A stretch of 64,000 bases of DNA from Leishmania donovani (GCF_000227135.1 NC_018260.1:735766-799765); one strand, 5' to 3'; positions 1 to 10,719 are shown, counted from the stretch's first letter. Notes: generated by a model from the letters alone, not told the origin. Translations and numbers: made by a program.

Positions 1-1
1 T

Positions 2-211
2 AGTCGTGAACGCAGCATGAGCGTCAACCGCGGCGACGGCTACCGTGATGTGAACGAGAAGCTGCGCGCCGTGAAGCTGAGCAAAGTAAAGGCGCGTCCG
101 CTGGCCCGCCAGGCACGGAAGGGCGAGGGAGACCACCACATTCCGAACCTCCGCCCTATGCATTTGTTCACGGGTAAGGTGAAGAGCAACGGCGCTCGCG
201 ACCGGCGTTAA
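2..211 (+). CDS. NOG1: Nucleolar GTP-binding protein 1 (NOG1), C-terminal end only
   Basis: The reading frame is open from the window edge and ends with a TAA at 209-211, so only the last ~69 residues of a longer gene are present. The tail reads GEGDHHIPNLRPMHLFTG followed by a basic ..RDRR end. This matches the conserved extreme C-terminus of NOG1/GTPBP4, where a GEADRHI-type motif precedes KPKHLFSGKR and a basic terminus. NOG1 is an Obg-family nucleolar GTPase needed for 60S subunit maturation. The GTPase domain lies outside the window, so the call rests on the tail alone. An ATG at 17 is internal, not the start. Confidence 0.8.
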   Translation, partial: SRERSMSVNRGDGYRDVNEKLRAVKLSKVKARPLARQARKGEGDHHIPNLRPMHLFTGKVKSNGARDRR

Positions 212-2161
212 GCGTGCGGGGTGCGACTGCTGAGGTGAGATAGATGGCAACACAGGGAGGGGGAGGTGACGAGGAGGTGACGTGATTATCTCTGCAGCGA
301 GCATCATGGATGGCCACACCATTAGTGCCGTGATGCTTCTCCTTTCCTCGCACTGGCTGTACCTCATTCACCGTTCTACTTAGTCTTTATTGCACCGCTG
401 TCCCACGCTTCCCCCTCGCTTACCGGTGCTAGCCTGACGAGCGGCCCTCATCGACTTCGTTCCCTTTCGCCTCCTTTTTTTTCGGTTGTGCTTCTTTCGT
501 TTCTTATCTGCTGTTTGTACTGTTGCCCTTTCTCTTCTTCCCTCCTCACCGCTTCCCTGTGCCCCCATTCTCTGGCGCACAACTCGTTCTCTCTATTGCT
601 CTCTCGTGGATTTCGCTGCTGACATGTACGCGCCACGCTCATTTCGATTCTCTTTGGCACCTGCTTGCCGCTTGAGAAGCGAGGAAGGAAGGAGAGCGGA
701 CGAAGGGGGGGACGGGAAGGGAACGCAACATTGTGGGGATTTGGGGAGGTGAAAGAAGGGGAGGGGGACGATACTCCACTTCGTTGAGGGAGACGCGCAT
801 TTGTACATGTACGTGTGGCACTTGCGTTTTCTCTCCTTTTTTTTATGCTTGTGTGTGTGCGTGTGTGTGGTGGTGGTGGTGGGGATGTTGTTGTCCCTTC
901 CCCTGTGCTTTCGTGGTGAAAGCGCTGTTGGCTCGCACCGATGAAAGGCGACGGCCTCGCCGTCAGCGGCGCATTAAAGGCGAAGAAGGGGCTGATTTCT
1001 CTCTGCCCCACTCGAATAACACCGACGTAACTTTTTTTTTATACTTTGCCTTCCGTTTTCTTCGTGTTTCCGCGCGTATGTGTTAGCGCAATGTATGCGC
1101 TCCCATTGCTTCATGCGTTCACGGCAAGGCAGAAGGGAGCCGAATAATGGCATCAACAGCTCAGTACTAGCAGGCACATACGCACTCACGCACCCACAGG
1201 TGGAAGCGGGGACGATGCGGAAGCATGAGGCTCGGAAGCCGCCTTTTCTTCTTGTTTCTTTCTTTTTGTTTGTTCATTTTAAGTCATGTAATGCACACTC
1301 TCGAGGCGATTTTCTGTGCGTAACCGTGGGCGTACGAACAACGCAAGGAAAGCTGTGTAAGCACTTTAAATGCAAAAAAAAAAACAATAATGCAGCAACG
1401 GGACATGGAGAGGAGCACGCACACACGCGGCCGGGCCGACAGCTGTTTCCCTACTAGCGTACATGCTCAGGACCTAAAATGTGTGCTGGTTGGCTGGACA
1501 GGTGTGCGTACGGCAACGCCGGCTCCTCACCCTCTCTCCCTCCCAAGTAAAACACTTCCCCTTGCAGCTTTGCTGATGCTGGTAGAGAGGCACCTCTTGT
1601 CTGGGTAGATGAACGAAGCGAGGCCGGTGGGCGCTGAGGGCAGGCATGGGGGCGTTTCACCGCCCTTTATCATTTTTTTTCTCGTTCTGTCTAAACTCAA
1701 CTTTGGTCGCGCAGGCGTCGGCCAGCTTACCGATGTCACCCTCCCCCCTCTACCTATCGCTCCCCTTCTCCTCCGACGCCCTTCTCCGTTTCTACACTCG
1801 CTGTTTTCCGTACGCGCTCAGGCGAATCAGCGGTTGTCACGTGCTTCTGTCTACTGCCTCCGCGATACGGTGAAGGAGAGCACGAAGCACAAAGAGGAAG
1901 GCACACGCTTCAGAGAAAACGAATCAACGCCAGGCGAACGCAGCATCGCATTAGGAGTCTTGCCCGTCGCTTGTTGTCACTGATTCGTGTTTATTATTTC
2001 ACACTCCGCATGCATTCTGGTGCTGCCTCAGCGAAGGTGATTGCATGCGAGAAGCCTTTGTGTGAGAGCTAACGCTTCCTTTTTCTGCTGTTTTTTATGG
2101 TGTGCTCCACTGCCACCGCCTCCACATCACTATACTGTCCCCTCATGCTCACCACAGAATC
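212..2161. other. Spacer: NOG1 3' UTR and 5' region of the IQ-motif gene
   Basis: No convincing gene. The stretch is rich in C/T tracts, GT runs (about 850-890) and short A/T homopolymers, with overlapping low-complexity ORFs on both strands that lack any domain or coding bias. It probably holds the NOG1 3' UTR and polyadenylation region. A T-rich pyrimidine tract near 2072-2097 followed by AG at 2156-2157 is the most likely trans-splice region for the next gene, which would give a very short 5' UTR. Confidence 0.6.
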
Positions 2162-2980
2162 ATGTCGGAGGATCTCGATAGTTGGGATGCCTACCGCCTC
2201 TTCTGCATATCTGCAGCCGCCGCCGACGGCGACGAGGGCGAGCTGCAGGATCGCCTCGGGATCGTGGAAGAATATCTGACCGAGTACGAGGGGCTGTGCC
2301 GCGTGTTTCACAAGGCGCAGCGCACCACGCACGCGCAGGAAATCCGCCGGCTACTCGCAGACGAAGCAGAGGAGAGAAGATTTTTGAAAGAAGACGCCGA
2401 CTCGCTGCCGTGGAAGCTCTTTATCGATATGTCCTTTGCATGTGCGCAGGAGCTGGTGGTAGAGCACGAGACGAAGATGCGCCACGGTATTGTGGTCGCG
2501 TACACCGCGTCCTTCACGGAACTGCTCTTCCCTTATGAGACGCTGCAGCGAATGCGGCTCACATGGGAAGCACTCGACTCACTGGCACTGAAGGCGTGCA
2601 TTGTTGGCCGATACGGTGTCCGCGAAGGCCAGCTGGCCCGTACCAGCATCCCGGGGTATACAGCTGACTCAACATTTCCACCCTCTGCACGTGCGGCAGC
2701 AGCAGCTGGTACGGTGCGCAGTCTTCTCGCGGAAGAGCATCAGGAGCGCCAAGAGATAATAGAGGCACGTGGGCAGCACGTTGCAGCCGCCCTACTTCTC
2801 CTGGCCTCTAGCGAGAAGTTCCGTAGTTTCGCCTCTGCCTCGGTGTGTGGCATGAGGCTCTTGCCACAGCTTAGGAGCAATCTTGCATCGACAGCACGCC
2901 AGGCGCTAGACAACAGTGCAACCCGCATCCAGTCCGCATACCGAGGCTATCGTGTGCGTGCCATGCGCGCTAGGTCATGA
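2162..2980 (+). CDS. Hypothetical protein with C-terminal IQ (calmodulin-binding) motif
   Basis: A 272-residue protein starting MSEDLDSWDAYRLF. The open frame extends 20 codons upstream, but this is its first ATG and lies just after a plausible splice AG. The body is predicted helical and charged with no recognised enzyme domain. The last ~25 residues contain ATRIQSAYRGYRVRAMRARS, a good IQ motif (IQxxxRGxxxR), so the tail may bind calmodulin or an EF-hand light chain. IQ-tailed proteins are common in the trypanosomatid flagellum and cytoskeleton, but location here is only a guess. Coding-region composition matches the neighbouring genes. The gene's existence is well supported; its function is not. 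Confidence 0.8.
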   Translation: MSEDLDSWDAYRLFCISAAAADGDEGELQDRLGIVEEYLTEYEGLCRVFHKAQRTTHAQEIRRLLADEAEERRFLKEDADSLPWKLFIDMSFACAQELVVEHETKMRHGIVVAYTASFTELLFPYETLQRMRLTWEALDSLALKACIVGRYGVREGQLARTSIPGYTADSTFPPSARAAAAAGTVRSLLAEEHQERQEIIEARGQHVAAALLLLASSEKFRSFASASVCGMRLLPQLRSNLASTARQALDNSATRIQSAYRGYRVRAMRARS

Positions 2981-3848
2981 TAACGGCGAGAGACACGAGC
3001 AGGGCTATTGCTTGGTTCTCCTCTCTCACTCTGTCTGAGGGACATTCTCTCTCGAGTAGCGCCTTCGTCCCGTGCCTTGCACACACGCATCATATATATA
3101 TATATAGTTTTTGGTCTATGCGCTGTGAAGCACCTTTCCGCCTTCTAAAGAGAGGCGTGCATATGCGCGGGCGTCAGTGATGTACAAGAAGCTGTTGTCT
3201 TCATTGTCTTGCTTGTATTTTTTTTTTCGTTATTTGGTGCCTCCGCCTGCGTGAGAGAAGTCGGCCTATTTTTTGTTTCTCTTCCCTCGCTGCCGCTGCA
3301 ACGCAGAGACAGCCGCGGTGAGCACATGGAAGACGCAGAAGGAAAAGCGAATGCACAGGTACACGCATCCTCTACGGCGTCATTTTGGGCACAGAGGCGC
3401 ACCTGTTCTGCATAGGAGGTTGCGGAGGAGAGAGTGAGGCATGTGCTCCCCCTGCGCTATGTTTGATCCACGCCCTTCTCTTGAGCACTCGTGCAGGCGG
3501 CCAGAGGTGCCGGGCTACCCGCGTGCCGACATCTTTCGAGCCTGCACAGCTGCACAAACACCATCAAGCTGTCGCACACGGTGTCCCTGAAAAGTGCCTT
3601 CGGCCAGCGGCTTCTCTCTTGTCCTTGCTGACGCAGCGTGTTTGTCGCCGCCCCTCCTACTCGCTTTCGATTCTGCTCGGCCATATCTCTCAGCGTCTTC
3701 TCTTTGTCTCCTTACCACCCTCGCAGCAACGCTCGTCTTCTCCACACAAAGAGGCGAAGGAGTAAAAGGACGGAGCCGACTAGACCAACGCGCCCGCGTC
3801 TTTCCACAAGAACTGACCCGTAACGCACTTCATTAAGCGCCGCGGATA
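2981..3848. other. Spacer with (TA)n tract and poly-pyrimidine runs
   Basis: Intergenic. It contains a (TA)8-type run at 3091-3106, a T10 tract near 3220 and several C/T-rich stretches before the next ATG. No gene is supported on either strand. Confidence 0.6.
3091..3106. repeat. (TA)n microsatellite
   Basis: Uninterrupted alternating A/T visible in the sequence, in the presumed 3' UTR of the IQ-motif gene. Confidence 0.9.
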
Positions 3849-5750
3849 ATGGCGACTCTCAAGGACGGCCGCTTTCTGTTCATCCATGCGGATCGACACA
3901 ATCTACTCCTGGAGCAACCCGTGAAGGCGGTGGCTGTTTCTCCATCGTCGAACACGACCGCGACAGCCGCAGCTGCCAAAGGCGGCGCGGCGGCGGCATC
4001 GTTACCTGCCTCTTCTGCCACTTTCCAACTTTTATACGGCGGAGTTGTGCACGCCTTCGCGTTGAATGCCACGCAGTCCCACATTGCGATGGTTTGCCCA
4101 GCCGGTAGTGCGGCAGCCGCGTCGGCCGCGGCCGGCCATCTTCGCGGCGACGGCCCAAGCACGGTGCTGCGACTCTTCTCCTTTACCCGTGGCGAGGTGG
4201 GCGAGCTGATCGACGAGCTTGTGACCGCAGAGGCGTGCGGCGTGGTATGGGTAGGAAATCGACACCTCGCGCTGGACGTGCGCCGATCCAGTGAATGCGT
4301 CCATAGCGAGGCACCCCCTTCGTCCTCATCCTCTTCACTGTCGTCGGCTCCTGCGACGTCTACCATCTTGATTGAAGTCACCAAAACACCGGAGAAGTTG
4401 AAATATGTGCGGCAGGACCAGGCGGCGGCATCGCCGGTGTCTGTCCTGGGGTCCGTTCTCTGCGAAATACGCGTCGTCAAGCAGAGCCTTCGCTTCTGGG
4501 ACTTGCAGAGGGAAAAGGTGATGCACGAGTGCGTATTGCCGAACCGCCGTCTCCGTCAGGGTAAGACCCGCGTGGCGGCCGCAGCGTGCAGCGACGGTCC
4601 GTTTGTGCTAGTGGTGAACGATGACTGGACGGTGCATGGCTTTCACGTGAGCAGGCGCTCCGTGCGAGAGCTGAAGCCGATGCTGTCACAGTTCGAGTCG
4701 CAATCAGTCAACGTCACCAACAACCGCGGCGGAAACGCGAAGGTGAGCGAGGCGAACAGCGAGGGCCAGGAGGTGGCGGTGGCAGGAGAAGGGGAGGAGC
4801 CTCCTATGTCGCCCCAGCCTGCCAAGAGCTCGGCACTCTCCCACAAACTCGCGCGCCCTCGCCTCTTCGCTCGTGCAATCAGCGACACGCAAGTGCTTCT
4901 GGCCCTCCAGGGATCCTCAACTATTTTGCAGTGCGCCTGCGAGCCGAAAGGCAGCCGCGATGAGGAATGGACTGTGGTCGCCAAGATGCGTTTGCCGCGG
5001 CGACTGCAGGCGACGTGCGAGGTGGTCGGACTCTCCCCTCGAAGGTGCCTCGTCCGTCAGTACGAACTAGCGGAGCGCAGCGCGCAGAGCTCGACAGCGG
5101 CCGCTCCGTCAGACACACGGACGGGGGCGTCTGCGAACGGCCAGAAGACCGTCGCCTACTTTGTGGTACCCCTGGAAATGAAAGCGACTGGCAAGGCCTC
5201 CGTGGAGGTGGCCGTGGGCCCACCGGCGGTGACTGCTGTTCATGGCAGCTCAGTTACTACGGAAAGCAGCGCCGCGGCGCCGAGGGAGAGCACTGCAAGT
5301 GCAAAGAACGTGGAGACGTCGGCGACATCGGAGGTGGCCTCAGAGACGTCGCGGTCGGAGGGGAAGCGAAAGCGCAAGAAGAAGTCGGCCGCCGCAGTGA
5401 ACGGCGACGCATCGGCGTCTGCAACGTCTCCGGCAGCCACATCTACAAGCACCGGTGGCACAGCGAATGAGCAGGGTGACGGTAGTGACCACGGCAACGC
5501 AGACAGTCCCTTGCAATGCGCCGTTAGAAGGCTGCTTGTGCATACTGGCATCGCCGGAAAGGGCCAGTTACACGGCACCTTTGCAAAAGAATCTGCAGAG
5601 AATGCTGCAGACGCCGACGCCGCGGCTGCCGCTGCGCCTCCGGAACGCGGACGCGAATGGTACTCTGCTGATGTGCTGATGAGCGCGGGAGGTGTGCTAG
5701 TGGGCGTTGTGTTGGGTGTGGTGCTAATGCGTCGCTTCTCACTCCTATAG
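3849..5750 (+). CDS. Tail-anchored, beta-propeller-like protein (possible Sec12/PREB-type)
   Basis: A 633-residue protein. The N-terminal ~430 residues have repeated strand-like blocks reminiscent of WD/propeller blades, for example QLLYGGVVHAFALNATQSHI near 58-77 and a later stretch ending in VLVVNDDWTVHGFHVS. These are interrupted by Ala/Ser-rich inserts. A disordered, acidic/Ser-rich region with a basic cluster GKRKRKKKS near 515 follows. The last ~25 residues form one hydrophobic span (GGVLVGVVLGVVLM) ending in RRFSLL, the layout of a tail-anchored protein facing the cytosol. A cytosolic propeller plus C-terminal anchor is the architecture of the Sar1 exchange factor Sec12/PREB, but I see no diagnostic K-loop motif, so that link is a hypothesis. 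The ATG at 3849 is the first in frame. Confidence 0.75.
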   Translation: MATLKDGRFLFIHADRHNLLLEQPVKAVAVSPSSNTTATAAAAKGGAAAASLPASSATFQLLYGGVVHAFALNATQSHIAMVCPAGSAAAASAAAGHLRGDGPSTVLRLFSFTRGEVGELIDELVTAEACGVVWVGNRHLALDVRRSSECVHSEAPPSSSSSSLSSAPATSTILIEVTKTPEKLKYVRQDQAAASPVSVLGSVLCEIRVVKQSLRFWDLQREKVMHECVLPNRRLRQGKTRVAAAACSDGPFVLVVNDDWTVHGFHVSRRSVRELKPMLSQFESQSVNVTNNRGGNAKVSEANSEGQEVAVAGEGEEPPMSPQPAKSSALSHKLARPRLFARAISDTQVLLALQGSSTILQCACEPKGSRDEEWTVVAKMRLPRRLQATCEVVGLSPRRCLVRQYELAERSAQSSTAAAPSDTRTGASANGQKTVAYFVVPLEMKATGKASVEVAVGPPAVTAVHGSSVTTESSAAAPRESTASAKNVETSATSEVASETSRSEGKRKRKKKSAAAVNGDASASATSPAATSTSTGGTANEQGDGSDHGNADSPLQCAVRRLLVHTGIAGKGQLHGTFAKESAENAADADAAAAAAPPERGREWYSADVLMSAGGVLVGVVLGVVLMRRFSLL

Positions 5751-6394
5751 CTGCCGCTTAGGAGAGAGATGGCAAAGTCTGCCGGCGACAAGGGTTGCGT
5801 GCCGTGAGGGGCTGTGAACCACGGCGAACCTGCGCGAGGGGTGTGCGCGCACTTACAGACTGCTTCAAGTGCGTGTTTGCCTTTTGATGACCGCGCCCCA
5901 CGGCCGCGTGTGGAAGACGCTGACGCCTAAAGATAGTTTGGGTCTCCAATAGGGACGAATGAAGCAGCAGAAGGTAGGCTTGAGGAGAGAGAGAGGACAC
6001 ATCGTTGGCAGAGCACTGTAGCAGAGGTGTGTTTCGAAGGCGGGCGATAAGGCCCCCCACAATGCAACAGCGATGTGTTTGTCGCTTCTTTGCACTGCCC
6101 CTTCCCCCTCCTCCTCCCGCTTTCTCGCTCCCAGACACAAGGGTGACAAGTAAGGGTGCGCCTGGTCGTACGAGCGGACGGCACTGCCGCGCTTCCCCTT
6201 CACCGTTGTCCACTCTTTTCGCACATGGCCGCGGCGGCTTCTCCGTTGCATTTCTATACTTATTCCTTCCTCTCCTCACCTTTCCTTTCTGCCTGTCTCC
6301 TTGCCCACTGCTTCTCCTGAAATCGGCAAAGGAGCCTTGATCGCTATCCACCGCCAAGCCCGCAGGTGGATCTAAGAAGCACTTAACGAGCGAA
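5751..6394. other. Spacer before FOR20-like gene
   Basis: UTR-like sequence with C/T-rich runs (about 6095-6130 and 6240-6315) suited to trans-splicing of the next gene. No gene seen. Confidence 0.55.
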
Positions 6395-6778
6395 ATGTCC
6401 AGCCAAGAGTCCCTCAAGGCTGCGATGCGGGAGTCGCTGGAGGCGAACGGGACGATTAGCCGCATAAAGGCCGAGCTCCGCGCCGCCATCTTCGAGCGAC
6501 TCTCTGACGTCACTACCAAAGGTGATGACAGGGCTGCGGAAAACCCACCTGTGCCTCCAGAGAACATGGTAATCAATGAGCTCATCAAGGAGTACCTCAC
6601 CTTCAACGGCCTAGAGCACACGCTGGCTGTCTTTCAGCTCGAGGCTCGATCGCCGGACAGCCAAGTGCCGCGTCGCGTACTCGCGTCCGAGCTGAACATG
6701 GCTGCCGCCCCGTCGTCCGTCCCGCTGCTCTACGCCATGCTTCACGAGGCACGCCTCTCGAAAGATCTGGGACATTAG
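6395..6778 (+). CDS. CEP20: FOR20/CEP20-like (FOPNL) LisH protein
   Basis: A 127-residue protein, close to the length of vertebrate FOR20 (~174) and other short TOF/LisH proteins. The N-terminal helix SQESLKAAMRESLEANGTIS corresponds to the ELK..VRDTLE..G.L segment of FOR20. It is followed by IKAELRAAIFERL, then the LisH core NMVINELIKEYLTFNGLEHT (about 57-76), then VPLLYAMLHEA. The order and spacing match FOR20: TOF, LisH and a terminal helix. FOR20 family members act at centriolar satellites and basal bodies in ciliogenesis, so a basal-body or flagellar-base role is expected. The related FOP/OFD1 LisH proteins are longer, so FOR20 is the best fit. The first ATG is used. Confidence 0.85.
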   Translation: MSSQESLKAAMRESLEANGTISRIKAELRAAIFERLSDVTTKGDDRAAENPPVPPENMVINELIKEYLTFNGLEHTLAVFQLEARSPDSQVPRRVLASELNMAAAPSSVPLLYAMLHEARLSKDLGH

Positions 6779-7515
6779 ACGCCGTGAGTGCGCCCCCTCC
6801 CCTCCCCACGTGAATGCAGGTTGCGCGCTCGGTCTCTTTGACCTTCCCCGCTTGCACGTGCGCCTTCTCTTCTTTCAAACAGTGGAGATGAGGATGCGGT
6901 GACTTCTGCTCTCCCATGTTGTTGTTGCTGTTTTTCTTCGTGGGATCGGGTGTGCCACTCGCTGCGTCCCGCCGTCGCCGACCAGCGGTGCTACGCAGAC
7001 CTGTGCTTGTGCCTGCGTGTGCCTGTGGAGAAACAACAGAGAGAAGTGTTCATGGGATTCGTGTCTTTTCTGCACCCCTCCCTTTCCCCCCGGCGTGCTT
7101 GTCTTTTCTGGCCTCTCGTGCCGCTCCTCCACGGTGTGCTGTCTCTCTGCTAGACGACACTTCACCACTTCTGCAGTGGCGGTGGACGACGCGAGAAGAG
7201 AGGGTACGGAGAATGGAGGGAGGGCAGCGCATTGGTCGCGGGGCGAGGGATCACAAGCGACGCATGCACACCGACCCTACCGCGCTTTGGCTAATACACA
7301 GACGCCAAGGCACTTGCTCGTATGCTTGCATCGGGAACCTTCGCTCGCTTCCTCTTTCTGGCCCCTCCCCGTGCCCATCGTTGCTCACCATCTTGCGTTG
7401 CTCTTGTGCCACACACCGCGAGCGTTGGCACCCTCCCCTTCCGCCCTGCCCTTTTTTGTTTTGTTTGTTTCCGCCCCTCCGTCTCGTCAGCTCTCATCAG
7501 CTCTCCACCCCCCCC

Positions 7516-7521
7516 NNNNNN
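7516..7521. other. Assembly gap (6 N) in a poly-C tract
   Basis: Six Ns flanked by C runs on both sides. It lies in the 5' spacer of CHMP1 and does not touch the CDS. Confidence 0.95.
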
Positions 7522-7579
7522 CCCCCACCCCCCACCACACACACACACACGTGGGCCGCCCCTCCCTTCCGCACTCCCG

Positions 7580-7607
7580 CGCACTTTTTACGTTTTGCCC
7601 TCAGCAG
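7580..7607 (+). promoter_or_regulatory. Probable spliced-leader acceptor of CHMP1
   Basis: A C/T-rich stretch with TTTTTACGTTTTGCCCT is followed by AG at 7603-7604 and 7606-7607, only ~18-21 nt upstream of the ATG at 7625. Poly-Y plus first AG is the established trans-splice rule in trypanosomatids. The exact AG is inferred. Confidence 0.55.
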
Positions 7608-7624
7608 TCGCGGCAACATTAACA

Positions 7625-8239
7625 ATGGGCAAGGAAGACAGAATGTACGACATTCTCTTCAACATGAAGTTTGCGTCGAAGCAGATGTCGAAGAGCGCCG
7701 CCGTGTCCGAAAAGGCGGCGGAGCGGGAGAAGCTGAACGTCAAGAAAGCGTTGGAGAAGGGCAACCCCGAGGCGGCCCGTATCTACGCCGAGAACGCGAT
7801 TCGCAAGCGCAACGAGGGCCTGAATTATCTCCGTCTCGCCTCCCGCCTCGACGCCGCCTCGTCGCGCATACAAACTGCCATGCAGATGAAGATGGTTACT
7901 AAGACTATGTCCACCACGGTGAAGGGCATGGACAAGATTCTCACCTCCATGGACCCCATGAAGATTGCAAAGGTGATGGACGCCTTTGAGCAGCAGGTCG
8001 GCGCGATGGACGTAAATCTGGGCACAATGGATGCTGCCTTCGAGAGCTCTTCAGCTGGCACGGTGCCGGTGGCCCAGGTAGACTCGTTGATGGAACAGCT
8101 GGCTGCGGAGAATAACATCGATCTTAGTGCGAAGCTTGGCAATGGACCGTTGGGTAGCAGCATTGCGATGCCCGCGCGAAAGCAGGATGTAGACGAAGAC
8201 GACATTGCTGAGCGCCTCAAGGCGCTGCAGGCGCTGTAA
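7625..8239 (+). CDS. CHMP1: ESCRT-III subunit CHMP1 (Vps46/Did2)
   Basis: A 204-residue Snf7-family protein, near the 196-204 of CHMP1 and Did2 elsewhere. The start MGKEDRMYDILFNMKFASKQ is the CHMP1-specific N-terminus. Then come the helical hairpin (KAALEKGN-type segment KKALEKGNPEAARIYAENAI), KGMDKILTSMDPMKIAKVMD, and an acidic linker. The C-terminal helix DDIAERLKALQAL is a MIT-interacting motif of the MIM1 type (DxxLxxRLxxL-like). CHMP1 acts late in ESCRT-III assembly and recruits MIT-domain proteins such as Vps4, LIP5 and calpain-7. The open frame runs upstream through the N gap, but family alignment fixes the start at this ATG. A tandem-MIT calpain lies 42 kb downstream. Confidence 0.95.
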   Translation: MGKEDRMYDILFNMKFASKQMSKSAAVSEKAAEREKLNVKKALEKGNPEAARIYAENAIRKRNEGLNYLRLASRLDAASSRIQTAMQMKMVTKTMSTTVKGMDKILTSMDPMKIAKVMDAFEQQVGAMDVNLGTMDAAFESSSAGTVPVAQVDSLMEQLAAENNIDLSAKLGNGPLGSSIAMPARKQDVDEDDIAERLKALQAL

Positions 8240-8648
8240 GGTTAGACAGGGGTGAGTAGCCGAAGGGGTACGCATGCCTCGTGTCACAGTGAATAAAGTT
8301 TTTTTTTTTCGGGTGGGCAAGCGTGACAGCGATGTATTACGTGAGTAGGCTTGTCTGTCTTCCCCATCCTCCTCATCGCGGCATCTGTGGAGCTCACTCT
8401 TTCGCATCGAATGGCGTGCAGTTCTCGTGTCGTGTGCGATTTTCTGCGCTTTCACAGAAGCGACGACTGCCGGCGTTGTCGTCTCTCTCTCGAACTCCAT
8501 CGCAGCTGATCCATCTCTTTTTGCCCTTCACCACGCTTGCTTCCACCACTGACAGCGGCAGAATCGCTATACGGCTTGTGTGTGCGTGTGCGTGTTCGTA
8601 CGGCTGCCGCGTAGTGACCGAAGATCTGAGCGAAAGGCTAAAGGGCCA

Positions 8649-8649
<1 letters not shown>

Positions 8650-8679
<30 letters not shown>

Positions 8680-8805
8680 NNNNNNNNNNNNNNNNNNNNN
8701 NNNNNNNNNNNNNNNNNNNNNNNNNNNNNNNNNNNNNNNNNNNNNNNNNNNNNNNNNNNNNNNNNNNNNNNNNNNNNNACTGTAGCGAAAGGACGAAGGA
8801 CCGAC

Positions 8806-8855
<50 letters not shown>
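8650..8855. repeat. (CA)n microsatellite array interrupted by an N gap
   Basis: (CA)15 at 8650-8679 runs directly into 99 Ns (8680-8778). A short unique stretch follows, then (AC)24 at 8807-8855. The gap is probably an uncloseable dinucleotide array. Confidence 0.9.
8680..8778. other. Assembly gap (99 N)
   Basis: A run of Ns of the size often used as an arbitrary spacer. It lies in intergenic sequence. Confidence 0.98.
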
Positions 8856-8860
<5 letters not shown>

Positions 8861-9717
8861 GCACTGACAGACGTAGAGCAACTCTTACTAGTCCACCAGA
8901 AAGTAGGCATGCCGGAGGTGCTCACGTAACGATCCACTTTCATGAGTCGGGGCGAGAAGAGGAGGAAGGTGCGGGAATGAAGCGGAGAGAGGAAGGGAGA
9001 AGTGCTCCACGGAAGCCCTTGTAGACAGTAGCACAGGCGTTCTCTCTCCTCAAGCTCCCATCTCCGTGTCTGCCTCAAAACACCGGTGGCTGCTCAGCCG
9101 CGCTTTTCCTTTCTCTTCCTCTTGCCGCTCCTCTGCCTTTGCCTTGCCGCCCTTCGTGAACAGCCCTCATATCGACTGCTAAAAGTGCCCTTCTGTTATT
9201 TGGTGCCCTGTGTGTGTGCGTGTGTGTCTCTCCTTCTCTCTATAGGTGTGCACATGTGGGTGTTTGCGTTTGTGCCAGCGTGTTCGTGTGCGTGAGTATT
9301 TTTGTTCTTTTCGCTTGCTGATGTTGTGTGTTGGTCGATCGCTTGCTGCGCCATTGGTCCTCTCTCTCGCTCTCTCTCTGTCTGCCCTTCCCTACCCTAT
9401 CCCTTGGTCTCGCTGTGCTTCCCATTCCATGCCGGCCTACCTGCCAAGCCTCTCTGCCGGGGTGCGCCTTGCATGTGTATGTTTGTATGTATGTGTGTGC
9501 TTGTGCGCGATGCGCGCGGCATGGCGGTGTCTGCTCTTGGTACCTCAAACGGCCCTTCTTTTTCTTGCTCGCTTCGATTGTGAAATTTGTTTTCTAAGAA
9601 TTCGGTGCGCATCTTCGCGCATCTCGTGCCCATCCGCACATACAATGTCACAGACGTGTCTGCGCCGTCGAACCCAGTGCATCTGTGTCGCATCAGATCT
9701 TGTGCTTAGGCGTGCGT

Positions 9718-9742
9718 TATATATATATATATGTGTGTGTGT
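9718..9742. repeat. (TA)n-(TG)n compound microsatellite
   Basis: Alternating TA followed directly by alternating TG, in UTR-like sequence. Confidence 0.85.
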
Positions 9743-10719
9743 GCGCCTGGGCGTGCTACGCATTTGTGCGATGAGCGTGCCTCCTCTCTTCCCCGTCCTT
9801 GGTCGTTTCGGCGCGTTGCTATCCTTTGTTTTTTTTTTTGTTTCGCTCTTGCCGTTCTACTGAGCCTGGTGCGGTCTTAACATCAAAGACTGCCGCGGAA
9901 CAATAGCAGCCAAACCTTGGTCCTCGCCCTCATCGCCCACAAAAAGGAGCGGAAGAGCCTGGCGGCACAGCGCCAACACGAGTCGAGAGAGCGAAGGGCT
10001 ATACAAGCAGAAAGCGAAGCGGTTAAGCCTCTGCCATCGTAGGACTCCAGCGCCTCGTTGCCTTCGACGCGAAGGGTAAGGGCATTGAGGATAGCGAAGA
10101 GCACTGTGTGCTGGTGCTGAGAACATGTAGGTGGGCGGAAGGGGTGGGGAGAAGAAGTGCACTCGCAAGCTGTGTGTTCTGCTGTCGTAAGGAGTGCTGC
10201 GGGCGCGATTTACTCCTCTCCGTGTGTGCGCGTGCCCGCTTTTCTCTCTCGCTATCCATTTCAGACCTCATCCACCGCCGTCGCCGCCACCACCACCGCC
10301 CTCTCGCGAGGCGAGAGAGGTCTGCCCAGGTGCATGGCTGGCCCGTCGACTTCCATGCGATTTTTCCCGCGTCCCTCTTCTCCATCCTCCGGGTACGATT
10401 GCCATCGTTCTATTTCATTCGTGTCTTTTCCTCCATCGCGTTCACCGTGTCGACCTCGCTGATGCACCCGCATGGTGGATGCACTTCCTCTCCCATCTCT
10501 GCCACGCACTCGTGCGCAAACAAAGTGGCAGCTGTACACGGGAACAGGCACAAGGATAGGCTCACACGTGCGGCGCGTTTTTTTTTTTGCGGTTGTTGCT
10601 GTTTCCTGCTCTATTATAAGAGCGAAGCGCATCCGAGCCTCGCACAAGTGCGCGCTGAACAGCATCACCATCCAACTCAGCTCCTTATCTTCTTGAACCT
10701 AGCAAAGAAAAAGAAAACA

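Larger units (their letters stand above)
6779..7624. other. Spacer with poly-C tract and 6-base gap
   Basis: Pyrimidine-rich UTR sequence. A C-rich run around 7508-7530 is broken by six Ns at 7516-7521, evidently an unresolved homopolymer length. A pyrimidine tract at 7560-7600 ends in CAGCAG just before the next start codon. Confidence 0.65.

Noticed and set aside
448..1011. 187-codon minus-strand frame
   Set aside because: Low-complexity Arg/Ser/Pro composition from a C/T-rich spacer; no start context or domain.
3833..4480. 215-codon minus-strand frame
   Set aside because: Shadow of the propeller-like gene on the + strand; Ala/Ser/Asp composition mirrors its codons and no domain is present.
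8323..9024. 233-codon frame spanning the CA repeats and N gap
   Set aside because: Artefact: it reads through 99 Ns and CA repeats (Thr-His runs).
9246..9863. 205-codon Cys/Leu/Arg-rich frame
   Set aside because: Translation of GT- and CT-rich repeats; composition unlike neighbouring genes.
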